DNA of 64,000 nt from Mycoemilia scoparia (GCA_027575805.1 JANBPU010000075.1:1-64000), one strand, 5' to 3'. Counted from the first letter of the stretch, positions 10,849 to 24,426 are shown. Notes: generated from the sequence alone by a model not told the origin. Translations and numbers: made by a program.

Positions 10849-13800
10849 TTAAACATTATATCTCTGCTTGAGGAGCTCGCGGCCTTCACTGCCAATATTT
10901 GATAGCGAGCCTTCCCATTTATCGCCAATAAGCTGTTTGAGTCCATTGAGTGTGGCAACAAACATCTGGGCAAGCTCTTGGTCTGGGGTTTGGTATTGGA
11001 GAACAGCATGTACGAATGGCACAAATGCAGACTCAATGGCCTGAGGGCGCTGGCTGATAAGGTGGCACATACCCTTGAAGGCAGAGCTCTTTTCGTCATT
11101 GTCGCGGACAGGGGCAAGCACGACGCACCACTTCAAGGCAAATTGGTGGAGGTGTGGAGCAATGGAGTCTGGGGCTACCAAACCAAGACGTCCAAGAGTA
11201 ATGGCGGCATTCTCGGCCAATGTCGATGGTGTGTTGGGGTTGTCCAAAAGTGGCAATAGACGCTCAAGCATAGGCTGGATATACGGCGCAAGGGTCTCTT
11301 TGTCTGCCTTGAGTGCCAATTCGCCGGCAGACCATGTGGCATTGTTACAGACGTTGATGTAGGCATATCCAGGATCAATTTGAGGGATGAGCTGTGACAT
11401 GATAGACACGAAGTGTGGCTTGACGTGTTCAAAGGAGAACATCGTGAGGTCACCAAGAAGAGCAAATGCAGATTGGCGGACATCAGCGACGTAGTCAACC
11501 ATACACATGGCAATCATCTGGAATAAGGGGTATTCAGCATTACCGACAAGTGGCGATGAGCCGCTGCCAAGGGCCTGAATAATGGCACTGATCAAGTCAA
11601 GGGAGACGATGACAAGGTCCTTGTCAGGCATTTCAATGTTAGGATCCTGGGTGGCCTGCTGTGACTGGTGGAGAGTTTGCTGAATGATCTTGATGCATCT
11701 GGGGTAAACTGTGGCAGCAGGTCCCTCAAAGCCAGCTCCCAGAGAAAGAGCAACAGCAGACATACATTCAAATAGAGGGAAGGCTTCGTGGTCATCTTCC
11801 TTGAGTGCATTCCAGCGAGCCATCAAGACTGGCATGATGATATTAATGTTTTCAGGGGTATTGAGCTCAGGCCCAACAGCCTCGGCAAGGGTTCCAACAG
11901 CATCGTAGAGAATGATCAGATTCTTCTTTTGGTATTTGTCGAAGCAGCGCACAAGTGTGTTTAATACAGGCTGGACGTAAGGGTTGATGTTGGTGCCAGC
12001 CTCTTCCTCAAGGGTGGCAAATGCACTGCATGCAGCTTCTTGGACACGCTTGTTGTTGTCAAGCAAGTGGTGAAGCAAGACTTCGAGAAGCGGTTCAAAG
12101 TACTTTTTCTTTTGTTCAGGATCTTCGCCATAGATGACCCAGTTGGCGTAGCGGCTGGCAGTCCAGCAAGAAATGGAGCGAACCAAAGCCTTCTTGTGAT
12201 CAATTGCCTGGACCAAGAAGGGGAGGAGAGTTGGGAGATGGGGCTTCATTCCACCCATACATCCTTCAGCAATGGCTCCAAGGGCAAGGATACCGGCCTC
12301 CTTAATTTTCCAATCATCCGAGAAGAGCTGTTCCTTGAGATAAGGAATTATATACTCGAGAATCTCATCGCTGAAGACAGTGGCCATAACATCAATGGAT
12401 GCAGCTGAGCACTTGCGCAAGTTCCAGTCACCGTAGATCTCGTCATCGTCATCATCATCATAGTCCTCATCATCATCGTCCTCGCCTTCACCGCTTGCGG
12501 AGTTCTGGTTTGCAGTGTGGTGGTCGTGGGTACGTGCTTGGTGATGGCGTGGCTTGATGTCTTGTTCAGAATCCGGTACCACGGCGTCCTCCTCATCGGC
12601 ATCAAGAAGGAGTAGATCCTCCTCGTCATATACCATGCTCTTTAGCAAGACTGGAACAATATTTCCAAGGTGGGGCTTGAGGTGATAGACCATTTCGTCC
12701 TGTTCGCAGAAGGAGAGCCAGAACTCGCAGGCCTCCATAGCCAAGGTCTTGTCATCAGACTGAGTGGAGAAAAGCATGTAATTAACGACATTTTCCATTT
12801 CTGGAAGGAGCTTATCGGGGCGAGTCTCAAGAATTGCAACAACACCCTTGCATACGCTTCTCCGGACATTGCTGTCGGTATGATTGGCCTGCTTGAATAT
12901 CTCGGTAACAAAGCCGTCCATAAACTGCTGCATCTGCTCAGAGTGCATTGAGACGAATATGGTTGTGGTTTCAATAGCACAGTTGCAGATGTGGGCGTTC
13001 TCGTGGGAGAAGAACTTCAAGAACTCGGGGATCATGACATTGAGAGGCCTTGTGCCATCAGGGAGAGGCTTCTCTAGATCAGGAGAGCATTCCTCGCAAA
13101 TTTTGTGTAGGACATCCCATGCACCATCAACGACGTTGAATTGGGAAGAGCCAAGCAACTGGAGAAGACTTGAGAGTACCTCAGGCCATCCTGAAATAGT
13201 CCCGAGCTTGACAATAGTGGCAATTATCGTGCCAAGCGTGTGTCTAACGAGAGTGTCTGCATCACCAATGGACTCGATGGCCTTCTGCTTCACATAAGAA
13301 AGAACTTCTGGAGAAATGTTGAAAAAGTCTTGTCGTACATTGTTTTTAAGCAGAAGTCCAGCAACAGCACGAACTGGGGCGGGCTGATCAGACATGCTTG
13401 TGAGCACATAGAGCAGGTAGTTTATGAAGTCTGGGACTTTTCGAAGCTCATCTAGGCGCTAATGGAGATAATGTTGATGTAATTAGTAAATTAAGAATAA
13501 AAGTGGCGGTATATTAGAGAGCTAAATAATGAAGTTGTGGGGAAAAGTGTGGCTTTGATTGGCTGTTATTATTACAAGGACACAGAGGGATGTATTGAAA
13601 TGCAATGAGGCCCATTATTATCCTGGAAAGATAAGGCCAGGACGTATTTGGATATCATGGACGGCGAAGGGCTTGAGAGGGAGGCGAAGTGGATAGTAAT
13701 GATGACATTGAATTAAGACATTTGGGAGGGTCATCAAATTGCAGATTGTAGAGTGAAAAAACCTTCAGGGTCGTTTGAATCTTGTAAAAATTGGCAGGGG

Positions 13801-13950
13801 GTTCAAAGAGGCCATACATATAAAAGACAGCTAGGAAAAGCATGGACATACCTGATGATTCAAATGCTGAACCTGATTGTCAGAAGATTGGGTGTTCTTT
13901 AGCAGCTCAATTAGCTGCATTAAAGAGCTTGGCTCAGGCTTCCACTCCAT
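10849..13950 (-). CDS. Transportin (karyopherin beta-2, TNPO1/Kap104 family)
   Basis: Nuclear import receptor for PY-NLS cargo such as hnRNP-type proteins. It binds RanGTP and nucleoporins. Two exons: 13852-13950 (33 codons, starting MEWKPEPSSLMQLIELL) and 10849-13458, giving 902 aa against about 898 in animals. HEAT repeats run throughout. The transportin-specific acidic loop of HEAT 8 is present (Asp/Glu-rich stretch near residues 350-375, just before DWNLRKCSAAS), as are the blocks KKALVRSISCW and NKRVQEAACSAFATLEEEA. It ends LKQRYNV. The single intron (13459-13851, 393 nt) is long for this genome. Identity is certain to the transportin family. Confidence 0.96.
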
Positions 13951-15714
13951 ATTTTATGTTCGTAATCGTTGCCTTTTGTAGTAGGAGTAACAATAATATA
14001 AAGTCTGGTACCGAATGCACAGAATATATAGATAGAGCCGTGCTATCACTCGAAGAAAAAATAGGTAGAGGAAGGAAGGAAGGAAGTTGCAAACTGGTCG
14101 CTCTCGGTTTTTTGGTACTTGTGTTGTTCAAATAGTGGTTCTCATAGACTTTCACCACTAATTTCACTGTGTTGATTGGGAAAGGTGTACGTTGACAATA
14201 AACAGAATCGACTCGAGCTTCTTTGAAAATAATTTGAACCACCCTACGTTGTTGGGCCACCTCTTAGAAGTTCTCAGCTAGCCCTTTTTTGAAATGCATC
14301 GCTCTTGCAGCTTATTGGTCTAATGGCAAAGTTTTCAAAGCCGAGTTTTTTCTACTATAGGAGTAGTCCCCTAACTTTAGCTATTAATAGGCAACTATAC
14401 CTTCTATGGCCTACCCAAATTAGTTGTTCTTTCCCATTATTTTTATTAGCAATAATCATCAAATATATGGTTATTTTTGGAGGGTGACCTTTGCTAATAA
14501 ATAGTGGCCATACATTTGGCTGTGGTTGCTCCTATAATCGTTGGCTACCACCAAAAGGTACCTTCATAAATCATTACCCAAATTAAAACGAATTTTGGTT
14601 TCTACAACAATGCTCATCATAATAGCTGGTCACTTGAAGAACCATGGATGCTCAGGTGTCCTGGGGATACAAAGCTAGTCTACTTTTCGACAAAAAAGTT
14701 TTAGTTTAGACGGTGCGTATTGTTGTTTTCAAATAGATTGATCGGCGACTAATGCAGCTAAAAATCATCCACAGCGATGTTGGTGTCAGTCCATAGATAG
14801 CACCTTTTGTTTACTTTGAAAATTGCAGTGTAGATTTGCGTGGATTATAGGATCCATAGAAATATATCGTTTTCTGTTTGGGCTGGGTATGGTGCAAGTA
14901 TAAACTGCAGCTACCTGGTTTTGGAAGTAAATGACAGTTAATAGGCCAGCCAATGTGCTTTTTAGGTTGGAGCATGATCTTTTCACTCGAAAGTAGTTAT
15001 CAGGGCAATGTTTAAGCTTTTTACTCCTTGATAGTACATCTTGTTAGCAAACACGCCTTTTCCGATAATTTACCGGGCTCGTTTATACACTGTTGTGAGT
15101 AGGGCGGACATCATAATTATCTAGAAAGGTGGGCAGGGTAACATACCAGGCATAATGGGGGTGAACTCGGGTTCAAGCTATTGGCAAGGCAGCTGGAGAG
15201 CCAAAACAACTAAAGTGGGGTTAATATATAAGCATGGCACCTGTGTCCTAGCGTCTGGATCCGTGGGCGATATATATATGGCATTTCCTCATGATGACAA
15301 TCAAAATAAAAAAGGCAAAAAGCTGGAGTTGGGAGCGGGGAGCCCCGTATTCAGCAATAAATTTCATAGGCTGTTTGCCGCCACACTAACGCCATCAGTA
15401 TATTGGTTACTCCTGAGTAGTAACAAAAGGGTGGCATTGAGACGAATAAATACCATCAGTTGTCATTACTTTGGATGCAGCCACCACATCTTGTCCGATT
15501 GACCAAAGTAACGAAGAGGAGGCAGGAAACACTCAAAGGTGTTGGATCCCAGAACATTTTGCATCTTGTGTTTTCTTCACCATATGAACTTTGGCACCTT
15601 TTGTTTGCTTCTACCCTTTTGTGTAGACCTTATTGCTCAGCACCCCGATAATAATAAAGCTAATACTGATATCAAATACCACAAAGCTCGACAAGGACTT
15701 GTTGAAGCGCAAAA
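13951..15714. other. Divergent intergenic region with one MITE
   Basis: Separates transportin and the PA-TM-RING gene. It carries the MITE at 14466-14580. A 115-codon frame at 15155-15502 has no family resemblance and was not accepted. Confidence 0.5.
14466..14580. mobile_element. MITE copy
   Basis: Starts TA-TGGTTATTTTTGGAGGGTGA, has the core TTTGGCTGTGGTTGCTCCTA, and ends ACCTTCATAAATCATTACCCA. It is a diverged single-body copy. Confidence 0.7.
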
Positions 15715-17430
15715 ATGGCGTGGGCAGCAATACTTCTTTTTGTTGTCTCACTTGTAGTTGTAAAAGGGTCAATAGTGCTGGATGTCAGCGTCACAATGTG
15801 GAACAATGACACTGTCAACGTAGTCTTTGACAACGTAGCCTATATTTATCCAGTACCTACCATAGATGACAAGACATATGGATACTCAGTAAGAGTCAAG
15901 TTGTATTTATGGCATTAACGCATTATTATAGAGTCTATAGGGTGTACTTTAACATTGTTTAATTGCTAAACTGCCACAGGGGAGCGTCTACATCCCGAAA
16001 AGCGCAACTTGTGCTTTGAGTGCTTTATCCGAAACATATGAGCGATCCACCCAGTCTAATGCAGAACCTGGAATCATGCTTTTGCCTTATCATGTATGTA
16101 AAGATGAATGGAAGGATATATTGAAAAAGGAAGTGCTTGAAAAGCGTGCGATAGCCGGACTTCTCGTAGTTTTCAAGAGCGATGCTTCCGAGAATTCCAG
16201 CTCCATAGAAGTCAAAAAGGGCGAACTGGATGCCCCAGTTTGGGTGGTAAATACTATTGCTGGTACATATCTGATTGAGGGGCTCAACTATGACCATGGA
16301 GGGAAATTCAGACACCCAAAGATGGATTCAACTGGCCGCGTGTGGGTCGAAATTGATAAAAGCCCTGGAGATACTATCTCCAAGCGGAGCTTCTTTTTTA
16401 AAGCAATGATATGTATTGGAGTCGTCGGAGTTTTATGCTTGATTCTAGGCAAGTGATATCAACATCTACCTTTATAATAGTCAAGTCTCCTATGACTTAC
16501 ATTTATATCCATTTTTTAGCCTTGGTCGCAAGATTCGTAAACATACCAGATATAATATACAGACAAAGACGACGCAGACGGAGGGCGCGTCATGCAGATT
16601 TACCCACACCTCCCTCTGGCCGTCTTGGTAGAGACAGAAACTGGGATAGGTTGCTGTATACTTTGTCTTTTGGAGAACGGCCATTAGAGCGAAGCACTAA
16701 TAGTCATCGAGCGAGAGGCCACCGTCGAGGGCATAGACATCGCCGACGTAAAAGACATCGTCAAGTAATGACTCAAGAGGAGTTAAATGCCATACCATTG
16801 CAAAAGCTGACTCGCGAAAACTTGATTCAAAATGTAAAGCCTGCGTGGCTATCACCTAAACCATCTCCCGCATTTATCCAAAGTTTGGCAAAACTAGAAG
16901 ATTTCAGCGACAGCAAAGATGACAACATCCCTCTTTCCTTAATTCATTCCAACTTGCCAACTCATAGATGGTCAATATCAGCCCCTTCAAGCTATGAAGC
17001 ATTGGTACGCGAGATAAAACTTCCAAAACCTATATATTCGAACAATACTTTAAACAAATCGTACACATCGACGCCTGTAAAGGAACTCCCAACAGCATCG
17101 CCAATGTCCAGATCATTTGGGAGATGGGAAACCATCAGCTGCTCCTCAGTCAAGTGCCCAATAGATCCACCTACCGAATTCAATGATAGAAGGAAAAGTG
17201 GTGATAAAGATAGTCATAGTGTTTTGGAATGCTCGATTTGCTTGGATGAAATGGAAATTGGAGACACTATTCGTGAGCTCCCCTGCGACCACAGGTACCA
17301 TTCCAAATGCTTGGATAAGTGGCTTCTTACTCAGTCAACCAGATGCCCTCTCTGCAAAGCAGACATCAAGACGTATGTATTAGAAAAAGAAACCCAAAAG
17401 ACCAGCGATTCCAATAGTGGATCAACATAG
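15715..17430 (+). CDS. PA-TM-RING E3 ubiquitin ligase (RNF13/RMR-like)
   Basis: Endomembrane RING-type ligase. Three exons keep frame: 15715-15888, 15980-16448, 16520-17430, giving 517 aa. A signal peptide (MAWAAILLFVVSLVVVKG) is followed by a lumenal protease-associated domain (about residues 20-160, including AIAGLLVVF and WVVNTIAG). A membrane segment follows at about residues 196-220. The cytosolic part starts with an Arg-rich stretch and ends with a RING-H2 at about residues 452-493 (CSICL ... CDHRYHSKC ... CPLC). The second intron has a GC donor (G|GCAAGT at 16449) and splits the codon inside the membrane segment. The gene converges on the ZGRF1 gene with 156 bp between stops. RING-H2 and topology are clear; the exact subfamily is inferred. 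Confidence 0.9.
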
Positions 17431-17586
17431 GAATTAAATAACAATCTTGGTCACAGCTGAGGTATTAATACTGAATTGTATGACAAGTATTTAATAAATT
17501 TGCTTGCAGTTTTATGATTTTAACAACAGTTGCCACTAAATACATACGGCATATGTGCCTTTTGTAAATATGCTTTGGAAAATGGT

Positions 17587-20500
17587 TTAAATAATGTCAA
17601 TGTCTACTTCTAGGCATTCAATATCAGGGGACTCATCTTCGTTGTCACTCGAGTCAATACCAATGGCTTGAGACAAGTTATTTTCGTCATCCATGGGTGT
17701 TACAGACGTTTGATAAACATCATGAGTGGTATCATTATACGACTTATACTCGCTTTCGCTATTTTCAGATGTAGAGTGAGAAGTTGTTGCCTTTTTGCTT
17801 CTGATTTTTGCAAGCCATTGGATCATTTCTTTGTTTGAAACGGGTTCAGTCTGCTCCGGGCTAGATTCTCTTGGATCCTCAACATACTCGTCCGCGACAC
17901 CTTTTTGAATTATTTGTTCAATGTGTTGGTCTGTGTCTGTACAAGCAGCCTCACTTGCAATCTTTGGAATTGTTCCATCCATTATAAAGGACTTTTCTGG
18001 AAAATCGTCGTCATTATATTCAACGCCATCACTAAGCAACAGCTTTTGCAAAAATGCCTGGCAAGGTTGGAATCCGTCCTTGTGGTTTTTGCTGTGATTA
18101 ATAATGCTTTTCCACATAGGGTTGGTTTCCAGCAACTTCGAATACCCCAGAATGATGCAGTGGCTATGTTGCCAGAAAATTCCAATGCATACATTAAGCA
18201 CTTGCAAAAAGATGATTTCCCAGCTCTTTATTATTAATTTGGCAGTTTATTACTTACTGGCGTGCTCTGGATAGCGCCACGTTTATACGCTGTGAATTTG
18301 TGACGAAGCCGAGGCTTGTGGTCTTCACACACGACAGTATGATAATGTCCTTTTCTGATCCCTGGAAGGCATCCACAGTGCTGACTTGTATAGAATGCTT
18401 AGCGCTGGTGCCAGTGTTGATACGATCGTTGAGTATTTCTGCCTGTCTTTTATCTAAATGCAGAGGAATAAGAAGCATATATCAGTCACCGATTTCATGC
18501 TGTGTACTTTTATAGAAATGCATTTTGTTAGAACACCGCTATAACCACTATTCCAAAAGAGTGACCACCCTGATGGGGGGTTATCAGGGCTGTATTTTTA
18601 AGGATTTATTGGGCGTATATTGTTGGGTGAGGCCTATATTCCAACACATTTTACTAATACTCACAAAGCGCGATTATGCCAATTTGGGACTGAGCTACCC
18701 CAGCATTTATCAAGCTTCGAACTAACTTCACAGCAGTATCGGCCTCTGCTTTGTTAAAAGATGACATTGATTTGTGTTGCTTCTCCTCCTTGCCAAGAAC
18801 GTCCAAGAACAGCATCGGCGGGATTATCGAAATGATCGGGGCTCTCGATTCATCACTGACACCATGTACCAATGATCCGGAATAAAACTGCTGGTTACAA
18901 ATCTCTGCAATATGCGGGTGACACTATATATATCGTGAAAAGTCTGTTACCAAGTTCTTCATAATACACACATTATTGATAATTTGGCGGATTCTTACAC
19001 GGTATTGGGTTTTTAAGAAATGTGGGCTAAATCCTAACTCTTTTAGCCTTGAGAATAGAGTACGGTCGAGTCCCTTTCCCTCTGCCTTTTTGGCAGACAT
19101 TGTCGTCATTGTTGGTGGGAGCTGCAGTGGGTCTCCAATGAGTATAGTCATCTGACACTGGAAGCGCAATAAGGGAACCATGACCATCGGCTCAGGAACC
19201 TGGCAGGCCTCATCAACAATGACTAGTGGGAAAGATTGACCGCGAATGGCTGCCAAAGATGATGCTAAACATGTACATCCAACGACAAATGCATCTTCAA
19301 GAGTGTTTGAGGTTGTCTCTGTGCCGCCGCGCATCTGCTGTAAGGTTCTTTCTATGCACTCACGGTCATTTTCATCTTTTGTTGATTCCAACATTTCTTC
19401 AAGAACTTTTATATCATCCGTTTCAGACTGCCCTGATCTGGCAGTATGGGCTAATATTGGCTTGGCAATACGCTTCAGACTACCAACTCTCATAAACCCA
19501 GTGTAGCCTAATGTCAACAGAGACAGGAGAACATTATCGACTGCCACATTGGTCATAGAGGTGATTAAAACCCGAAGACGAGGCAATCTATAGTCAACTT
19601 GAGGAGAATTTGCTTCATCCATATCACCTTCAGCTTTATCACAGGTCATTTCATCGTCATTGCGACCAAATACTTCAGGTAGATTGTCGGCTAAATCTTC
19701 CAAGCACATAACCAAAACACTAACAAGGAAACTTTTTCCAGTTCCAAAGGGGCCGTGGATGAGCGTAAATGGGGCTATCTTTATACTATTGAAGACATCC
19801 ATATATCTTCCAGTAACCGACATCACTGCCGAGTCGAGGATACTCGCTTGCTCAATGTTAAGCCTGTACCTCTCAATGTACTCTGTAATTATACTTTTTG
19901 CTTTCTCAAACACTTCATTTGGGTTTAAGCCTAGAGGGTGGGGATTGCTTTTATAGTGTGCTTCAAAGTGATCGATGTATTCATCAATGGACTTTCGAGT
20001 TCGTGATGAAATTAATGCAGGGTTAACCAGGCTTGGCAAGATTGGAACAGACTCCGGTTCCTCAACAGTCTCAAGAACATCTATACAAAAACCAGGAATT
20101 ACTATAGATCGAGGATAATGCATACAGTATAGCTTTCTTAAAAGATCGATCAAGAAGTTGACCTACCTATCATTGTTAAATCACTTGCAGATGACAAGCA
20201 GCGTAGGGCCGAAATGTCATGCTTTTCCTGTGAATTACCTCTGAGTTTTCTTTCCAATCCCTTACTATCCTGGTTGACGCTCAATATGGTGTTAGCTACC
20301 TTTTCGTCACGCTCACCAAAAAGCTGCAATTCTATTAGATTTTCTTTAGATGGTCCGAAATACAGACTACGACCCAAGAATGTTTCGTTTAGACTAAACT
20401 TTTTTGATAGAGATATTGCCCAGATATCATCTAAACATGGTAGATTTTGTAAGCATATCAGTAAGCCTTTGGCTATATTTTTCATTACAAATACACAGCA

Positions 20501-22563
20501 TTGATATGCATAGGCTGCTCTGTCGGCTTACCTTTTGCATATTTTGAATAGTGTTCGCGATGGTTAACTTCTATGAAAACAGATCCAATCTTTTCCTGTA
20601 GCATCGGGCCTTCCAAAGAGTTGATATACGACGATGCTTTCAAACTGACACTGTTGCTGCTCCAAGACGGCTTTAGTGCGCAAGAAGAGTAATATCCCAA
20701 CCCGAGGGCTTTTGATCTTCTTTCCATGATAACACCTTTATCCTGGGTTTTCGGAAAATACTTTGGTAGGGTTTGAAAAGTTGAACCATTAGATTCCTTT
20801 TCAGTTTCGCTGATTAGGCGATGGTATTTCATTGCTACTTGAATCATTTGTATTTGGAGATGTTCACGGAGCAGCGATATATAAGTAGCTTGGTAGCTTT
20901 TCCAGCTTGGCTATAATTTACTCAAGAGTCAGCTAATTGAAGATCGGTATAAACAATACGGACATACTATAGATTAACAAGCACTTACAAAGGATAAAGG
21001 GGCTACTAGTGTCCTCATAGGCTCACGGGCTCTACCATTGCTATAAAACTGGACGAGGCACTCGAGCTCCCCTTTTGAGGTAAAATGCAAATCCTTTGGA
21101 ATCGGATTGACAGGAGATTTGAAAGTACTTTGGTAAAAGTATTACATAATTTAGTTTGTAGAAAGAGTATGGTGGTGCAATGCTTTGTTCTTTTCATGGC
21201 AAGGCATACGACATTGTATGTTTGATAAAAACTTACTCCGGTTTATGTTTTGTATTTTCTTTAGCCCTGATGGTGTCAGACCCAGCATTTGTTGCAGAAT
21301 TACCGATATCTTCTTTGCTTTTCAATTTTGACATTTTTGGCTTTTCTAGACCGCTACAAACCCTTTTTAGTGCAGAAATTTTGCTTAATTTTCTTTTGCC
21401 TGTCATAGTATTCTTTGGTATTTCTGGTTCCTTTTTAATTGATTCTAGCTGAACCAAATATATTCCACAGTCTATAGTCTCGTCTTCATTTACACTTTGA
21501 TCTGCCTTTAATCGATGCCTAGTTATGACCTTTTTCTCCGAATCATATATTATCAGACAGTGTTTCTCTTTGTTATAATTCGCGTAGCCTATAGTAATTC
21601 GCCATATTAGATATCTCCCCAGCATACTAGTCAGGTTGGATATCTTTATAGTCCTTACCTTCAATCCATGATTTGATCTTTTTAACTTTCTGGGTTGTGT
21701 ATAGTGCAGTGTACTCGAAGTCATTAGATGGAGATGTGTTGAGTTTTAAGGCATCATCCTCATCACCACCATTATTACAGTTGGAACCAACATTACCATT
21801 TGATTCCTGTGTGTCCTGAGTCTCTGTCTTTTTTAAATTCGATGTTCTGGTTGGCAAAACCTATAAAACACCTCGAGAGATTAACAAAAACAGTGATGTT
21901 GAAACCATTTATCCAATGTATTTCACTTACATGTAAAAGTTGTGGGTACTTTCTCTTTTTAGATAGTGACCTTCTAGGCATGCCAAGTTTATTTTGTAAT
22001 ACAGTCTTGGATTCTTTCTTGATATCAGCATTAACCTCGCTACAATTGTCTGCCTCAGAAATTACCTCATTGACAACAACTTGGTAAATTCCAACATCCA
22101 GCTCTTCGCCATCTTTTACTTCATCATGGGGTTTTAAGTTGTGACTAGCGAATTGGCAAAATAAAGTGTTATGTAATTCTTTAATATTCCTGCTTAGAAA
22201 GTAGATACATGTATAATGATATCCATTTGTTTACCTTTTTATAACCTTTTCTGACTCATCATATAAGGTAAGCTAACATGATAACTTGTAATATTATTAT
22301 ACATTCTAACCAGTAACTTGTATTTGCGTTCATCTTAGCACTACGTGGCCATACCTTGTTAGTGTCAGGATTAAACTTCACATAACCTTCAGGATATGAA
22401 AAATAAGACGTTGTTTTAGTTCATGAATACCCACCTCTACCATATCATATGGTATGCAATGTCTACAATATAACAATTTATTACCTTCGAGCCAGCGCTT
22501 ATTTTGTTTCTTGTGTTTATCTTGTGTATACACAGCTCTAAAACTGGTCGAAGTAGATGCCAT
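17587..22563 (-). CDS. ZGRF1-type DNA repair helicase with two DUF2439 domains
   Basis: SF1 helicase of the family that acts at replication forks and D-loops. Thirteen exons keep frame: 22485-22563, 22355-22386, 22235-22272, 21931-22144, 21659-21860, 21237-21588, 20989-21127, 20532-20910, 20167-20472, 18999-20080, 18665-18923, 18258-18453, 17587-18163, giving 1284 aa. Two DUF2439 (Mte1/ZGRF1 N-terminal) modules are present: RAVYTQDKHKKQNKRWLEG near residue 9 and TALYTTQKVKKIKSWIEG near 170. Walker A GPFGTGKS is near residue 690, followed by DEACQ, GDPLQLPPT, STVDAFQGSEKD and NVALSRAR. Motif TQYR is followed by CHP rather than the common MHP. No Cys cluster for a GRF zinc finger was found. It is head-to-head with the Fpg gene. 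The start could also be the ATG at 22584. Confidence 0.9.
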
Positions 22564-22967
22564 AGCAACGAAATAGAATTGCATTATTCTCTGTAGACCA
22601 TAAAAATCACGTAAATATGATATAAGGTACCCACATCTTTCTTATGGGGATAGATTATAGTTATGTTTTAATTAAGACACTTGTTTTCATCCAACAAACT
22701 ATCCTCACAATTTTGAAATGGTGTTCAAAATCATGGGCACCGCCAAAAAGTTTGATGCAGAATGCTTAAAAGTACATAATTAAGCTCTATGGAATAAAGG
22801 GTGTTATATCTAGAAAATAAGAGAGAATTTACCTTGATTCTTGTATTTAGAAAGCAGAGTTGGAATTCCAGACACCCCATAACTTTACTTACATGACCAC
22901 TAGATTATTAGGATTAAATCGAACATGAACATTTCGGAACTATTAATGTAGATACTCCAACGTAGTT
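22564..22967. promoter_or_regulatory. Shared divergent promoter interval, ZGRF1-type helicase and Fpg
   Basis: Only 404 bp separate the start codons of two DNA-repair genes transcribed away from each other. The interval is AT-rich and holds no other gene. No individual transcription-factor site is claimed. Confidence 0.55.
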
Positions 22968-24426
22968 ATGCCAGAGCTAGCAGAGGTTGAAAGGGCACGG
23001 TCCCTGATCCATGAGAGATGCCTTGGAATGATAGTCAAGGAAGCACACGCGGTAAGAGATGATGCTAAGCATCCAATGACATGTCATTATATTTGATTTG
23101 GTAAAATTCGTATAAAATGGCCTCAATCTGCCCTTTTTTGCCCGGTTCAATAGGATGAAGATAAAATCTTGTTTGCTGGCACTAACCATGAAGAGTTTAT
23201 GAACCGTATCACCTCGGAAAAGATTGTTGGGACTGGTCGACATGGTAAATACTTTTATGTGCATCTCAGCAACAACGCGCCAACCATACTCATGCATTTT
23301 GGTATGACGGGAGACATAAAATTCAAGGGAGAGAAAGATGAGCCAATTCGTGTCGAGAGGTTCGATATGGGTGAGGCGTGGCCTCCAAAGTATACAAAAT
23401 TCTGGCTACACTTGGTCGGAGATGATGGAGCTGAATGCACCCTGGCCTTTACAGATCCAAGAAGACTTGGTAGAGTCAGACTAATAGATGGTGATCCAGA
23501 AACACAACCTCCTCTTTCTCAATTGGGCTTTGACCCCATACTCAGTCCTCCAAAACTAAGCGATTTTATCAAGTCTGTAAGGAAAAGACAAGTACCCATC
23601 AAAGCCCTTTTGCTTGACCAAAAGTTCTCTTCGGGTGTTGGAAATTGGATTGCTGATGGTATGTATCGGATATCTCCATAGCATATCGAACTAATAATCA
23701 TAAAAAAGTTTCTCGGTCTAACAATTGTACACACCGAATTTTTAGAGGTGCTGTTCCAAAGCCAAGTGCACCCAGCACAATATTCAAATACCTTGGACGA
23801 TGAACAGCTAGAAACTATTTTGAGAAACATCATCGATATATGCACACAAGCCGTAAAGTGCAAGGCCGATATGCGAATTTTTCCTAAAGAGTGGCTATTC
23901 CATTATCGCTGGGGAAAAGGAAAAGGAATTGTCTGCAAACTGCCAGATGGACGAGTTATTACTCATGAAACAGTAGGTTTAGAAAATATACTAGTTATTA
24001 TTAAATTATACGGTATTCTGCTGTTATAATTAAAGTCGACATTCATAAAAATAATTTAGATTGGCGGCAGGACTACAGCCATTGTTGCCGATGTTCAAAA
24101 GTTAAATAATAATGCCGGAAATGGGATAGAAAAGAAGAAAAGACCAACCAAAAAGTGCAAGATTTCAGTCGAAGTAAGGATTAAATCAAATCTTTTTTGG
24201 GCATCTGGTTTTGCTATCACCTTATTTAAAACTGATTTCTTCTTATAGTCAAAGATCTCGGTTGTTGTAAAAAAGGAAGAGGATGATTATGAAATACAAA
24301 CATCTACCCGACGAGTAAGTAAATACTTTTAAAATTCAACCATTTTAGCTATATGGATCTTATCGCATTTCATTATTGTGAAAATAGAGCTCGAGGGTGA
24401 AAAAGAGAGTTTCTTACATAGAGTGA
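22968..24426 (+). CDS. Formamidopyrimidine-DNA glycosylase, zinc-less fungal/plant type
   Basis: Bifunctional base-excision repair glycosylase/AP lyase removing oxidised purines. Six exons in frame: 22968-23051, 23154-23658, 23746-23972, 24060-24173, 24249-24314, 24388-24426, giving 344 aa. After Met removal the catalytic Pro is followed by Glu (MPELAEVERA). The conserved Lys sits in RHGKYFYV, and the helix-two-turn-helix in GVGNWIADEVLFQ. The bacterial C4 zinc finger is absent and replaced by the zinc-less segment with the conserved Arg (IGGRTTAIVADVQKL), as in plant and fungal homologues. The C-terminal tail is basic (KKKRPTKK). It is paired head-to-head with the ZGRF1-type helicase. Confidence 0.94.

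Noticed and set aside
15155..15502. 115-codon plus-strand frame
   Set aside because: No family resemblance, no signal or domain; probably chance in an intergenic region.
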